64,000 bases of DNA, from NCBI GenBank assembly GCA_037074705.1, contig CM073594.1:75378509-75442508 (forward strand), given 5' to 3'. The DNA comes from Zhengitettix transpicula (lineage: Eukaryota; Arthropoda; Insecta; Orthoptera; Tetrigidae). The number at the start of each line of letters is the position of its first letter. Position 1 is the first letter of the stretch. Positions 1-12,700 of the stretch are shown here, piece by piece. The translations under genes were made by a program, and so were the position numbers. Under the pieces are notes generated by a model. The model was not told the origin of the DNA. It saw nothing but the letters and a program-made list of their open reading frames with translations, and made no database searches.

Positions 1-537
1 TCAACATCGATATCTCGAAGTATATCGGTTGACCAAATAAAGGCTTATTTGTAAATATAATATTTTATTACAGTATCTATAATTCTGACGTATTGTTGTT
101 ATATGTCTCTTATATGTAATTTCTAGTATGGTTATTGTGTTATTTTTATAGATACGTATATTAATTATTATATATACCCAAGTATTTTCAGAAACTGTCT
201 GTGACTATATTAATCCATTAAATTTTATCGCATATTTTCACTTTTAATTGATTCCAACAAACTGTTCATTCTAGAGTTGTCCAAGTACTTCAGTATGAAA
301 AGATATTCCCGATATTTGTGTCACGAGCAAATATTTCCGTCGTCTAGACTTCCAAAAAAATTAGTCTTTATTTATTTATTATTCCATTAATGTAGCAATA
401 ATTAGTTTCTATTTGAAGATTAAATGCCTTACGTATTATCCAAAAAAATACATTCAATTATAGAACCATTTTATCCAATTGCTGCATTCTAATGGCGCAA
501 TTTGATCCAAGAGTGACGTTCCACTGCTTTTTCTGTC

Positions 538-540
<3 letters not shown>

Positions 541-592
<52 letters not shown>
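541..592. repeat. (AT)n microsatellite
   Basis: Uninterrupted AT dinucleotide run directly adjoining LTR-like unit A. Confidence 0.95.
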
Positions 593-595
<3 letters not shown>

Positions 596-1756
596 AATGA
601 TCAAAAAGATTTAATTAAATTAGCCCCACGTTGGAAGCCATAAATGTAATAAACAAAAACATTTATTTAAATTAGCCCCACGTTTAGGAAGTCATAAATG
701 TAATAACACCTTGATAGGTTAATTAAATGAATCAATTAACACAAAAAAAATAATAAAAATTTGAATGATAGTTAGCCACACGTTGAAGACGCCAAATATG
801 TAATAATTTAAAATGTGGTCTTAACTCATAGGAATAATTAACAAAATTATTTTGTATTTAAAAATTTATTTTTGATTATTACACATAATAAGCCCTGCTT
901 TACACGCCAAATTCCGTCAATTTAACCAACAAAAATCTCAATTTTATTTTAATAATTCGTGGCGTTCTATGAAAATATAGCTTTATAATTATACAATTAA
1001 TTACGTTGAATTTCTCATTATCTCAGGGTCACCACTGGGTTTGATAGGAAGAACAAATACAATAAACTAAAACATTAATAATCTAATTGAAGTTAAAGGA
1101 ATACAAAATTAAAATACTAGAAACAAAAGAAAACGAATGAAAAGAAAACGCGAATGAAATCTGACTATACCCTTTAATTATCGTTTACAGTCATTAATAA
1201 TTGTTTGTACTCACGACAGTGCTACTAGTACCAGTTTTGGCTCTTCTTGCGTGAAGTCAAGACCCACTAAACAGGTCCTTATACACTGATTCTACTTATT
1301 AGATTTTGAACAAACGGTAGTTGCTCTGGTTCTCTGCTATACTGGAACCTGGATCATCTCTCTTCAGCCTTTACCGGACGTAGATCTCCTCAAAGTGTCC
1401 CTATGCGAAATTGGTTCAGTTTGTGAAGCAAAACTTCTGCTTCAGAACTGCATTTTTTTAATTCTCTCCGTCAAACAGTTTACTTCCGTTTTATGTAAAC
1501 TATCATATCTCGCCGTTGGACCTCCTGGATAACACTATTCATGCTTTTAGGTTACCAAATTTTACTGTGTTATTACTTTATGTGGACCGTTCTGTCTCGT
1601 ATCTCCGTGCAGACTGACTGTTCTCCAAGCGCGCGGTTTTTAAGTTTCTATTGTTAAACAAAGGAAACACCCGCCTTGATTGTCGCCTTTACGCATTTGT
1701 ACCGCTAACATTTTAATTATTAAAAACAATTAATAGCCTGTTTAATTGGTATTACA
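593..1756. mobile_element. Solo-LTR-like unit A, in (TA)n
   Basis: Begins TGTAATGATC and ends GGTATTACA; flanked by ATAT within (AT)n runs on both sides. Holds the family core at 1021-1046 (CTGGGTTTGATA) and a conserved TACTCAC/ACCAG block near 1210. About 1.16 kb, no coding capacity. Confidence 0.65.
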
Positions 1757-1771
1757 AAATATATATATATA

Positions 1772-1824
<53 letters not shown>

Positions 1825-2651
1825 TACAACATTCACTATTAAAATTAAGTCACCATGTTGGAGAAAAATTATGTGGTATACACAATTTTTCTTAAAGCGA
1901 AAAATGGAAGGATGTTTACGTTGAAATTATAAATTTTAATGGGAGAACAAAAATTATGTATTTGGATGAATTTGATTTTCGTTCAATATACATTTCATAT
2001 TCTTCAATAAATGGCTCAGCTTTTATGAGAATATAAATTTCAGGGCTGCTTATAGGGCCTCAAATAAAGACAGTGATTTCCAAATTTCACCAAATTACAA
2101 ATGCAAAAGAAAAGAAAATTTACAATAAAAATTTTTTATACCAATAACAAAAAGTATTAGAAATCTGAAAAATTATATAAATCTGGCTGTAAACGATATT
2201 TTCGTAAAGGCTTACAGAAGAAAGTTTTTTTGTTTTTCATATCATTTATTTAGAGCTGCTCTGGTTTGTGCACTCGTGACTATTTAGTATTTATAGAACA
2301 CTAATTTTACTGACAGGTCATAGCACTGTATTTATTATCGTCTCGCTTCCCAACACTTTGGGAACCTTTCTAGTTCGCTGAATTCGTATCGTCACGCTCA
2401 GTTTCCTGTAGTAAATCTTTAATAGAAAAACTGATGATATTCAGGCCAAATTTAGCGAATTGGACCATCACAGACTCTAGCTCGGACTACCATGGTCAGG
2501 TCCTCCAAAATACACTGCTCTCTAAATATCTCAATTATTTGCAGGCTCCCAAACACACTCTGCTCTCTTACTATCTGAGTGACTAAGTTTTCTGACTACA
2601 TACTGCTCTGCCTCCCAAACACACACACACCTTATCTGAATATCTGAGAAA
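1757..2651. other. Non-coding stretch with (TA)n
   Basis: (TA)n at about 1760-1816 is the right flank of unit A. The rest is AT-rich with no recognised feature. Confidence 0.6.
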
Positions 2652-2662
2652 ATGTTTCTTCT

Positions 2663-3222
2663 TCTTTTATTTTTTATATATTTTAGGGTAATAGGTTACA
2701 TGAGGGTAATCCACATGGTGGCAACTCCCCTTTAATAGCATAGGAAGGGATCTGAAAGGGGGGATGCGGAAGGGTAGAGGAAGGTAGCCAAGGGTTAACA
2801 AGGGTCCCCGGGGTATAGGATCCTACCCGGCATTCGCCTAAAAGTAATGCAGGGAAAACCCTAGAAAAACCTGCATAAGGTAGTTCGGTACTTGTCCCAT
2901 ACCCTTCCGATAGCGGGAGAGGAGTTTTCTGAGGGGACGCAGCATTCCCTTCTTTGTGCCTCGACCAGTTTAGGAGGCAGCTGGCCAACTTTTCCAATGG
3001 GAACAGAGAAAAACTCTTACCGTATGCCCAAGGACTGTGACCCCGGACATACACCTCTTAAAACAGGCCGAGGAGCTTGGGCTTGTGGGAACCTTAGTTC
3101 AAAAACGGAGAGAGGAAAAGGAATCCCCAAAGGTAGCCCCTTCCTGTCTCTCCTACAAGGTTCTGCCTGCGAGAGAACATCCCTCGCAGGTACTGCCTGC
3201 GAGGGAAGTCCTTGCAGACGTT
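2663..3222 (-). mobile_element. Retroposon family S, copy 1 (full length, minus strand)
   Basis: A ~560-bp unit flanked by the 11-bp direct repeat ATGTTTCTTCT (2652-2662 and 3223-3233). In the minus orientation it ends in an A/T-rich tail next to CTAAAA and starts with repeated CCTGCGAG/CTCGCAGG hairpins (about 3160-3215). It matches copies at 16726 and 60924 over most of its length. Target duplication plus A-rich tail means target-primed reverse transcription, so a SINE or a short LINE-derived unit. The segment around GGCGAATGCCGGG recalls 3' parts of LINEs known to me from other arthropods; that is memory, not a search. Reading frames on either strand are incidental. Confidence 0.8.
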
Positions 3223-3233
3223 ATGTTTCTTCT

Positions 3234-4639
3234 CAAATTTGGAGCGTTTTATATACCTTTTTCGACAATACACCTAGCAACCATTATAGTGTCTGCATTC
3301 TCGCGCCAAACAATGCTGTTCTTTACAATACTCTGGACTCAAAGTTACGCCACCAATAATTAAAAATAAATTATTATAAAACATTTCATTACTCATTCGT
3401 AATCTCTACGATATATATGTATATATACATTGAAGTAGTAAAATATAGTCCGAGTATGTGTTTCCTTTATTGTACCCAAAAATAATGATAAATTATGCGA
3501 TAATACTGAATATTAATATTATTAAATCGTATAATTCTTTTATATTGGTAGAAGAAGTCAACATGACGTCCCAAAATATTCCTTTATTTATTTATTGTAA
3601 TGATAATATAAATATTTTATTACCGTAGGCATAATTTTTTTTTGTCGTTAACCAACTACATTATTATTTTACCTTTAAATATTGCTCTATGGTCAAAATG
3701 AACTATTGTTTAATTTCCTTAACCTTTAACTACACCTCCATATAAATATTTCGCCTCGTTGTATCTACTTCACGTTCGAGAAGTTCGTTTTCCCTAAGTT
3801 ACTGCCGACAGAAGTTTAATTTACATTCCGTCGAATAGAAATAAACTTCGTTTACTGTCATATAATTTTTTATTCTTAAATGTCGCTAGTGTCTCTTATA
3901 ACGTTCCACAGGAATGTAAGTAGTAAAAGTAAAACAGCACTGAAGTATCCTCTCTCCCTTTCTCACTGACAGTCGTTTCGCTTTTTATAATACCTGTTTC
4001 GTTTCACTGTATCTATCAAATCCTACATCGAAACTATCGGCATTTAACATTTCCCTTGTAGAAGACCAGAAAAAATTATTCTCTTTTCGATATAGGGAAT
4101 CGATTCACGTTTTATTTTTTTAAAAAAGATAAATAAATAAGAAATTGAAAAATAGTTCATAATCGACTGTTGCAATTTTATTCGTTTTGCTTCTCATAAA
4201 CGTTCTTGGATCGTTAATATAAATTTGAATGGATACATTTCATTTTTTAAAACAATGACTTTCAGTTTTTAAGTACCATTAAAATGTTAACCGTTCCGAC
4301 TCATACTTGAAATTAATTATCCTTGATGGAGGCGAGGGGAAAGTTGTAATTTCTATTTTTCTCCCTCCAGTAGCAAACTTCATTGGCAGATTTATTTTTC
4401 CTACTCTCTAAAAACGCATAAATAACTCCAACAATCAATTTGGATATCATTGGACAAATTTTTACGACATGCGGGACTACGAGAATATAACGTTTCTCGT
4501 GGTCCAAAATTTGAAATATCTTTGAGCTATCGATTGCGTTAATAATTTTTAGGTACTATATAGTTTTAGTTTTTTATTTTACTTCATATATTTACGATGT
4601 TTATATTATTTCTTTCTACTTCATTTTAGTTGAATTTTA
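3234..4639. other. Non-coding AT-rich stretch
   Basis: No gene, RNA or named repeat was recognised. Confidence 0.5.
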
Positions 4640-4740
4640 ATAATGGAAAAAATAGCCAAATACAGATAAAAGAAGTGATGATATAAACATCACAAAACCA
4701 CGTTTCTGGAAACCTTGTTCCTTTCTTCAGGTGCTAAGAA
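4640..4740 (-). mobile_element. Probable Penelope-like tail fragment
   Basis: GGAAACCTTGTTCCTTTC then TTCAGGTGCTAAG as at 34430. Immediately followed by the 4754-4823 inverted repeat. Confidence 0.35.
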
Positions 4741-4753
4741 AAAAAACCAAGCC

Positions 4754-4823
4754 CCTAGAGCGACACAACCTCAGGCTTTTGAGTTTTGTCAACTGATAAA
4801 TTGTGCAATTGTGTCGCTCTAGG
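4754..4823. repeat. Perfect 15-bp inverted repeat, 40-bp loop
   Basis: CCTAGAGCGACACAA (4754-4768) and TTGTGTCGCTCTAGG (4809-4823). The flanking GCTAAGAAAAA and TTTTTCTTAGC extend the pairing imperfectly, so the whole could fold as a long hairpin or be a small MITE. Confidence 0.7.
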
Positions 4824-4878
4824 CTCTAGTTTATTTAGTTTTTCTTAGCTCTATATATATATATATATACATATATAT

Positions 4879-5863
4879 TGTAATTATTACCTAGTTCGCT
4901 CTTAATTAAAAGAATTAATAAATTATCAAAAGAAAGGTAAATTAAAAGAAAAGATTATCAAAAATTAACAAATAAAATAATTTATTTTATTCACTTGAAG
5001 CTTCCAAAATTAAAACAAATACAATCAAATTAAGATCTCTTCTCTCAGGGTAACAACTGGGTTTGATAATGAACAGAAAAGTGATTTATAAACTGATTAA
5101 CAATTAAAACATAAAAATTCACCTAAAATAATATGACGATAAATGAAATGAAATGAAAGAAAGCTGAATGTAAAGAAACTGAACGAAATCTGACTATTAT
5201 CTTTCTAATTATCGTTCACAAATTTATATAGGTTTTGTTACTCACGTATTGTCCGTCTGGTACCAGCTCTTTCTTTTGTAGCTTCAACAGTACACTAAAA
5301 ATGCAAATTTTTACACTGTTTCTAACTTCCTTGCAGATTTTACACACACGCGGTCGAAGTGCACGTCCTCAGCTATCAGGAACTTTGGTTGTTGTCTCCC
5401 CTTTCTGGTCAGCTAGTCTTTGTCGGATCCGTCAATGCGAAGATTATTCAATTTGTGAAGCAAACTCCTGCTTCCATACAGGAACCCGTGATTTGTAGTT
5501 TTGTAGATTTGTAGTTTATTATATGCAGAGTCCACACTTTAACTACTTTCTTCTCGTCGCAGATTTTAGACTTTTAGTTTCTCTATGTTCGACCCAGGCT
5601 CAGTGCAGAACCTTACTGTTTTTTACTTCTCTATGTGGACCGAACTGCCACATATCTCGGCAAAGACTTCTTTTACTATTACACCTCTCGTCGCGGACTG
5701 ACTTTCTTTTGCGCGCGCGCAGTCACCATTTCGGCTTTTCGACAAAGGAAAAGAACTCGCCACCATTGTTGTCTTTGATAGCTCATACCGCTACAATTCA
5801 ATTTATTCGCTACAATTCAAATTATACCTAATCAATTTGATGCCCTAATTAATTATTGCTACA
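4879..5863. mobile_element. Solo-LTR-like unit B, in (TA)n
   Basis: Begins TGTAATTATT and ends TTGCTACA, flanked by ATAT on both sides. Core CTGGGTTTGATAAT at about 5056-5070. The plus-strand frames near 5235-5831 are incidental to the repeat. Confidence 0.65.
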
Positions 5864-6589
5864 ATATATACATATATTAAAAACTAAAGTAAATTATTTT
5901 CATTCGTTGTATTTTAGTTAGTTTGTTATTTAATTTTTTTGTATTTTAACATCGATAAATTATATAACGATATATTTATTTATACACCTGAAAAGAGTAT
6001 CAATAAATATGTAAGGAGTTAGGTATATCAAGAAACTGATTAATATGGCCAACTGAGGATCGTAATATCTGATATAAAATAAATTACTTTTATTTATTAT
6101 ATAAAATAAATTAATTTAAGTACCAGTGACGGTTATACGGTTGTTTACTTCAAAGTTCATCAACAAACGGTTCGATAAACCTAGTGTTTCTTCTTTATAT
6201 AATTAGTGCCCTAGTTTGTTTATGTTTAATTTCCTTAAGGGTTTCTGATTATTTTTCCGCTGGAATTGTTTCCAACAGGGTGGAAACCCGAAAATAATTC
6301 CAACATGTCGTTTGAAGTAAATATTGTGATTGTAGAGTTAAAAGTAAATATGTATGAAAGTTGATGTCGTCTGGATGGAGACAGGGGAAAAAGTGAAATA
6401 CGAAGGAAGTGAAACTTAAAAACCGGCGAAAACTTCAAGAAAATTTGTGTCTGTAGTGAGTAGGATATAATAGTAAATAGAAAGTGTATTTATTCGGCAT
6501 AACCTCTCTGTATACGGGCAACTGCTTTCTCTATATCTGTTCTAGTAGAAGCGTGTTCAATGAGTAATGAGTCTCTCGTATGACATCAC
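5864..6589. other. Gene 1 upstream region
   Basis: AT-rich until about 6480, then rising GC towards the promoter. No repeat recognised. Confidence 0.45.
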
Positions 6590-6764
6590 AGCCAAGCGAG
6601 CAGCTGTCTCTCTATCTGAATGAGAATCAAGAGAGAGAGGTGGATGGCACGGTGATGGATATTGCATCTCCCTCCTTCTCTTGGCGTGTGTGAAAGTGAA
6701 GAGAGTCTATAAAGAGCCTCTCTCCTGCAGATCCTTGCTGGAGACTGCCACAGAGACTCGTGCC
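6590..6764 (+). promoter_or_regulatory. Gene 1 core promoter with TATA box and GAGA-like tracts
   Basis: TATAAAG lies at 6708-6714, about 25-30 bp upstream of a plausible start near 6735-6745 and 51-57 bp upstream of the ATG. Upstream are GAGAGAGAG-type runs (about 6630-6645) and repeated CTCTCT, which resemble GAGA-factor sites. The block is visibly more GC-rich than its surroundings. Seen directly: TATA and GA repeats. Inferred: start site and factor binding. Confidence 0.6.
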
Positions 6765-6776
6765 ATGATCACTAGG
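6765..6776 (+). CDS. Gene 1 exon 1: four-codon start of the signal peptide
   Basis: ATG ATC ACT AGG is followed directly by a consensus GTGAGT donor at 6777. It supplies M-I-T-R, giving the positive N-terminus needed by the hydrophobic core encoded at the start of exon 2. A TATA box lies 57 bp upstream of the ATG, so the 5' UTR would be short (about 25-35 nt). A different first exon elsewhere in the 13 kb upstream of exon 2 is possible but I saw no better one. Confidence 0.7.
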
Positions 6777-9700
6777 GTGAGTCAGCTCACATCACTACAC
6801 TTCTGTTTTATTCTATTTTCCTTCTATAATTAATATTAATATTTTTAAAAAGATAAACATAATCGCTGGGGCTTAACAACATTTATTAAAGACACGGGTA
6901 CACGTCACAGGACAACAATCAATTATCTCATCCTTTGGAAAAAATAACAAATTTTTTCTCATGAATTGCCAGACTGTGGTTAAAACAAATTATACTATAC
7001 AACTCTCATAATGCAACTGAGAATCGCCTAATTATCACACTGTATTTAGTGTGTAGTGGGTTTAAAAGTGCCTAGGAATAACTTCCAAAATTCAGTGATA
7101 TTTCTAAATATACTGTGAAATAGTTTTTAACATTTAGTGACAAGTAGGTGATTCTCAGTTGCATGATACGACTTATTTAGCATTATTTGTTTTAATCACA
7201 ATAATGGAAATTAATTATCTTTAAGATAATAACAACATTCTATTTTGTATTTTCTTCACAAAAATGACCTGAACACATACCGAAACAATTTTTTTAAGTT
7301 AATAAATAAATATTCTATAATTGATCTGATTGATCATAAACTGTTTTATCGTTACATATACAGACGTGAGTATATAACCTTTAATTACCTTTGGTTAACG
7401 TCTGTTTAATTGCTATTAAAAAAAACGAAATTAACGACCAATAAGTTCATTATTCAGAAAAATAAACAAATTGTTTCTCACTTTATAAATAAGCAGCTAA
7501 TTAACAGAAAAAAGTGATAAGTACTTTCGGTCAGTTTCCATATTAATTTTGTCTGTTAATTGCCAACATAAGTCTGGATCTAACACAGACGTTTCTTATA
7601 TATTTTCAATAATTATTTTTCTCTCCAGAGCACATAATTTTTCGTGTGGTATACTTCCCGATTTTCCGTGAAAAATAATATTGGTCAGTAGAGAATCGTC
7701 ACGTATATTTTTCCAACAAGAAGAGTAAAATAACAATTTCGACAACAATGGTTTTTCTACGCCGCCCCGATTCTTTCAGAGTCAAATAGTGGAGGTTTTT
7801 CTTCTCCGAACTGAACTGTGTGTCGAACTAATTTTTGTGATACAAGTGTTAAAGTGATATGATTGGTAACGAAGAAACAGTATTGACAATACTCGGTTTG
7901 AAACGTCATACGAAAAACAATAGAAACATATTCAGTTCAACAGATTCCCTACTTAAATTGTCAATTCAAAATTATTCATTTATACAGTATTCTGTTTAAT
8001 TAATAATGTAAGTAACCATATTATACTTAATTTAGTTATTTGGGATTCGATATTGTACTTTTTTCATTATTTTTCTCAAATAATATTTTGATAACGATTG
8101 AAGAGATCCCCTAATCAAAGGGAATAAATAATATATGTAACTTTTAACGATTATAATTAAATGTTCTGAACGTTGGACAATTTCCAATAATTTATGTATC
8201 GAATAAAATACAAGCACAATCTACGCCACTGCTAAATTATTTGCCTTCCAGACGTTTAGTTCATAATTCCTCTTATTATATTTTGTTTTTTGTCCATTTT
8301 TTCATATTATTCCATTCTCTATAATATCTACTAATGACTCCACACCGTTGCCACAGTTCCAAACATTTGGGTAGCGTAGCTCTAAGGAAACGGTTCGTGA
8401 AGTGTTGCATGCTCGTTGTTGTTGTTTTTTATCACCGTGCGTGATTCTCGTGGTTCTTTATGCAGATATACGCTCACTCATTCACTCACACAGCGTGCAA
8501 GAAACAACCGGTGGATTGGCTCGGTAATGAAGAGCGATGTTGTTCTTGCCTCGGCTTCTCTGGGCACACAATGGCTTCGGTGATTAGGAAACGCGCAAAG
8601 GTTCACGCGAAAACGGCTGATTGTCTGTCCGTCCGGCCGTTCTTCCTCAACAAAAGGCTGCGTTATTTCCAGTCCCTGTTTTTCCTTATCAAGAGTCAGT
8701 CTCCAGTGAACTCGCCGTGCTTCGAAGAAAAACTTTTGATGCGTGAAGGAGGGCATTATTACTGTATAGCGGGATGGTCTAGTCCGCAAGGGGCAAAGGG
8801 TTGGGTTGCTTGAAGGGGTGGGGGGTAGTTAGAATATATTAGTAACTCTGTTCCTTTAAGACTGTTATTTTAAAGTCCTTTATTTGTCGTCAAGTGGTGA
8901 GTTGCGTTCCATTCGTATTTTTCTGTAACATTAACCCACTATACAGGAGTTTCCGATGGACTGAATCACAGAAGCCCCTAATCGAGACCACTTCCATTCC
9001 TTATAGAAATGGACACAGTGACAAAATTGTGTTCAGTATCTTCAAATTGAGATATAATTTTTAAGTTCGTAGACTGTTACGAAGTAAAAGAATAATAAAG
9101 GAGGAACACTAAGGAAGCAACAGAGGGAAATTTAGAGGAGCATCGGCACGTTGACACTACCGAAACCCAGGTGTTTAGACTCCCTAACCAACGTTTGGTT
9201 CGTGAACTATGTGACCGCTTATTTTGTTGCAGCGTGATTTAATGCGGCATTAAAAATAAAATGTATATATATTTTTTTCAAATGGGAGCCGATTCTTTGG
9301 CTGCCAGCCGAAATGAGAGAAGATAAATTACACAAATGTCGTTGCCACATCGTCGTCGTTAATGAATGACAACAAACAAACCCTTACTTCAACTTCGTGT
9401 GAGAACGTCTCACTAATTTGATTCGACGGGGCCACGAAAAGCTTCAAGGTCGAATCGGCACCCACTTGAAAAGAACTTTAGGCTTGATTTCCCTTCCTAC
9501 TGATCGTTCAAACATCCCAGCACCTACAACGACCGCAAAGGTAAGCCTTTTTTTCACCAAAAGCTACATCAGCGGTATTGACGATACCATCATGTCCTTT
9601 TTAGTTTAGTATCCGACGGAGATTAGACGTGATGCGCTATTGTTAGTCCTTACAGACTTATTTTTTGACTCTCTGAATGCTACCGTCTCTTATTATATCT

Positions 9701-12700
9701 CGCATATACATACGAGTGTGGTTGCCCGTGTATGTGTGTATATTTCCCTGGCAGGATTACCGTCGCTGCTGATGGCTGGCTTCTAATTACCAAAGGCTTT
9801 ACCTTCGAGGTGAGGATTACCTTCAACGACTACATTCAGGTCCGCTTTGTAATTAGTCCCCCTCCCCTACCTCCTCCACACACACACTCCCACAACCCCA
9901 TCCTCCTGCACTGCGTTTCTTGTTGTCTTCATGTGTGTGTGTGTGTGTGTTCTATTCTACGGTGCCTCTGGTCTTGTTTGTTCCGTCTCTCCCTTATCTC
10001 CTCATCCCTAGACACACATAGATACACTGTACCTGCCTTAATCCAGCCTATTCTCGCCGTCTCTGTATCCTATTACCTCTCCTGAGGTTTATCTATCTCT
10101 CCATATTCTCAGCCCCTGATTTTCTAACTCATTCAATCACTCACTAAACCTAAAATTTTAACAATTCTCATCTTTCGTCTCACTCTTATATACATATAGA
10201 TTTTACTTCAACCGTAAATGACTTAAGAAGTGAGGAAAACATTTGAAATTAAGGTAACTAGGGCAAACTACAGAACAGAGTGAATAATGAGAAGCAGAAA
10301 ATAATTTACTAGTGTTAAAAATCAGACACCATTTTTTTTAAAAAAATATACTCTACTATATTTTTTATCATGTTTAATGTGTGTTAAAAGTGAATAATAT
10401 GTGAGAAAGTTAAAAAAAATGATTATTTTATTTTACTTGGTAAATTAAAAAAGTGGACCCAACTAATGAGACAAATAATACATTATAAAAGTACATAAGA
10501 AATATATTATTGAGAACTCAGGATATCTGACACCAAAAAATCAGAGAAAATAAATATATAGTAGTGAATAAAGGTAATATATACACGAAAATACAAAAAA
10601 AAATGATGTTCAGAAATCAAAAGATACGTGACTAAAGGATATAAAAATCGACCCACGTTTATTTCAGTTCCATCGTCGTGACCGAATCTTTTTGTCGGGA
10701 TCGTGCTGAAGATTTCCCCGAAATCTATCTCTAAAATATTAAAAACTGTGCAGTGAATCTTTTCATAGCATCTTTTGACCTTGAACGAAGTTATTTGGCG
10801 GATCGTGTTGAAGGTTTCCGGACTTCTTAACAATAAAATAATCAGTTAATAGTGATTTCATAATTATAAACAGCCAAATTGTAGTCTGAACACGCGTTGA
10901 AAATTGAACACAAAACTTAATTACATAAAGTCAATATTTGACTGATATTAATACAAATAATTTAGCAACACATGGAAAGTATTTGCTCCAAATCCCTCGT
11001 GCGCCTGACAAAGTCCTACGTTGAGCAACGATAAGTTCTGTTAATTTTTATGTTATTAAATTAATTCTGACAATTTTTTTCTGCTACCATGCATTTAATG
11101 AATCATATCTCTGCTTAGTATCATTCCACACTTAACGCGAGGCTCTTTGCAGCTTCAGATAAAATTTTCTCAAAGGACAAAGAATAAAACATTCAATTAA
11201 TGAAAGAAATAAAAATTTATTTTTGTTTAATATTTCTGCACGCTGACACGAAGTTCTTTGACGTTTCGTACACACGCGCGCGATTTTCTAAAATATCAAA
11301 TACAATAAAACAAGTAAATACTAATGTAGGATTGTGCAGACGATTTGCTTAAATATAATAAAAATTTAACATCATCTGACTTGTATTAAATATAATTAGC
11401 GGAAATTGGCCTCAAGTCAAAATTTATTTGTAAAACATTTAAATTGTGAATAAACTAAAACCCGTAACGTTTCCACCCTTAGTTTACGGACAATTTCAGA
11501 TTTATATTATTAAAATACTTTATAAATTCGGATGAAACAATTTAACATACATTTTTTTAAACATAATCCAAGAAATTTCATGGCCGAAATGAAAATTCTA
11601 ATCTGAAGATGTCTCTAAAACTAAGGGATCAAAAAGTTTATTGTAAATTTAAAAGTTTTATAAATAAAAATTCTGACTTAGGTTATAATTTCCACTTGTT
11701 ACATTTTCTGAATATTGAAATAATTCAAACGAGTAATGAAGGATCCGTGTATACTATTTTCTGAATTGGCGGAGAATAAAAACAGTTTAAATAGTAATGA
11801 AGAATCGTGCAGGCTATTTCCTGAATTAGTGAAGAATAAACCCAAGTAAATAGTGATACAGGATCGTTCAGACGATTTGCTGAATTGGCGAAGAAAAAAA
11901 TAATTAATGTATGGAATTATGGCATATCTTTCCTTGGTCTTTCATTCCACTGCTGATTGGCGAAGAATAAGAATAATTAATGTATGGAATTATGGCATAT
12001 CTTTCCTTGGTCTTTCTTTCCACTGTTGATTGGCGAAGAATAAAAATAATTAATGTATGGAATGATGGCTTATCTTTCCTTGGACTTTTCTTCCTCTGTT
12101 GATTTGAGACTGTTCGTCGAATCTCGCTGCCGATTTCCTGAACGTCATCTCCTGCTTGGTTGTCAGTCCACATACTGATGTGCGTCTTCCTTTACTTACT
12201 CTCTATTTCTTTCTTTCCTTGCTTTCTTTTTTTAAAAAGGTAGCGCTCCCAACTCTCAACAGCAACATCACGATGATAATTGAAACAGCCGAGTCACGAG
12301 GAAGCCGTTAATATTACAACGACGGCACGTGCCTGCTGATGGCTGCTTTCCTTTTTTATCTTCTCTCTAGGTCCTCGCAGGAAAGAAAAAAGAAACACAA
12401 CGGTACAAGAGTTCAATCCTCGAGCCGGTAAAACATCATCTCGGCAGATTGAATGAGTCAGCAGCGGGACGGTAGGTCACTGCAGGTTCCAGCCTGAAAT
12501 AGACACCATCTCGTCCTCGACATCGACATAAAATGGCTGATCTGTTACAACGTGAGAGTAAAAAAATAAAGAGGCTAGCAGCTGGCCGATCTCTCTGTTT
12601 TAATACACGATTCCTCGCCTGCAGTAAACTTTCAGTCCGGTGCGAATGAATTTTCAAACAATCTGAAGAGGTTGAGATAAGTAGGTAAGGGGTCAAATGT

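Noticed and set aside
2683..3363. Overlapping frames of 108-155 codons on both strands
   Set aside because: They lie inside retroposon S copy 1; the equivalent frames in the other copies are shifted and broken, so there is no conserved protein.
8460..8813. 117-codon plus frame and overlapping 103-codon minus frame
   Set aside because: No recognisable domain, no splice context, and mutually overlapping; noted only as a GC-rich island.
9755..9809. 55-bp candidate exon with a good acceptor (TTCCCTGGCAG) and donor (GAG|GTGAGG)
   Set aside because: Adding it to gene 1 would break the phase between exons 1 and 2, and joining it to the upstream AAAG|GTAAGC site at 9540 gives a stop after five codons.
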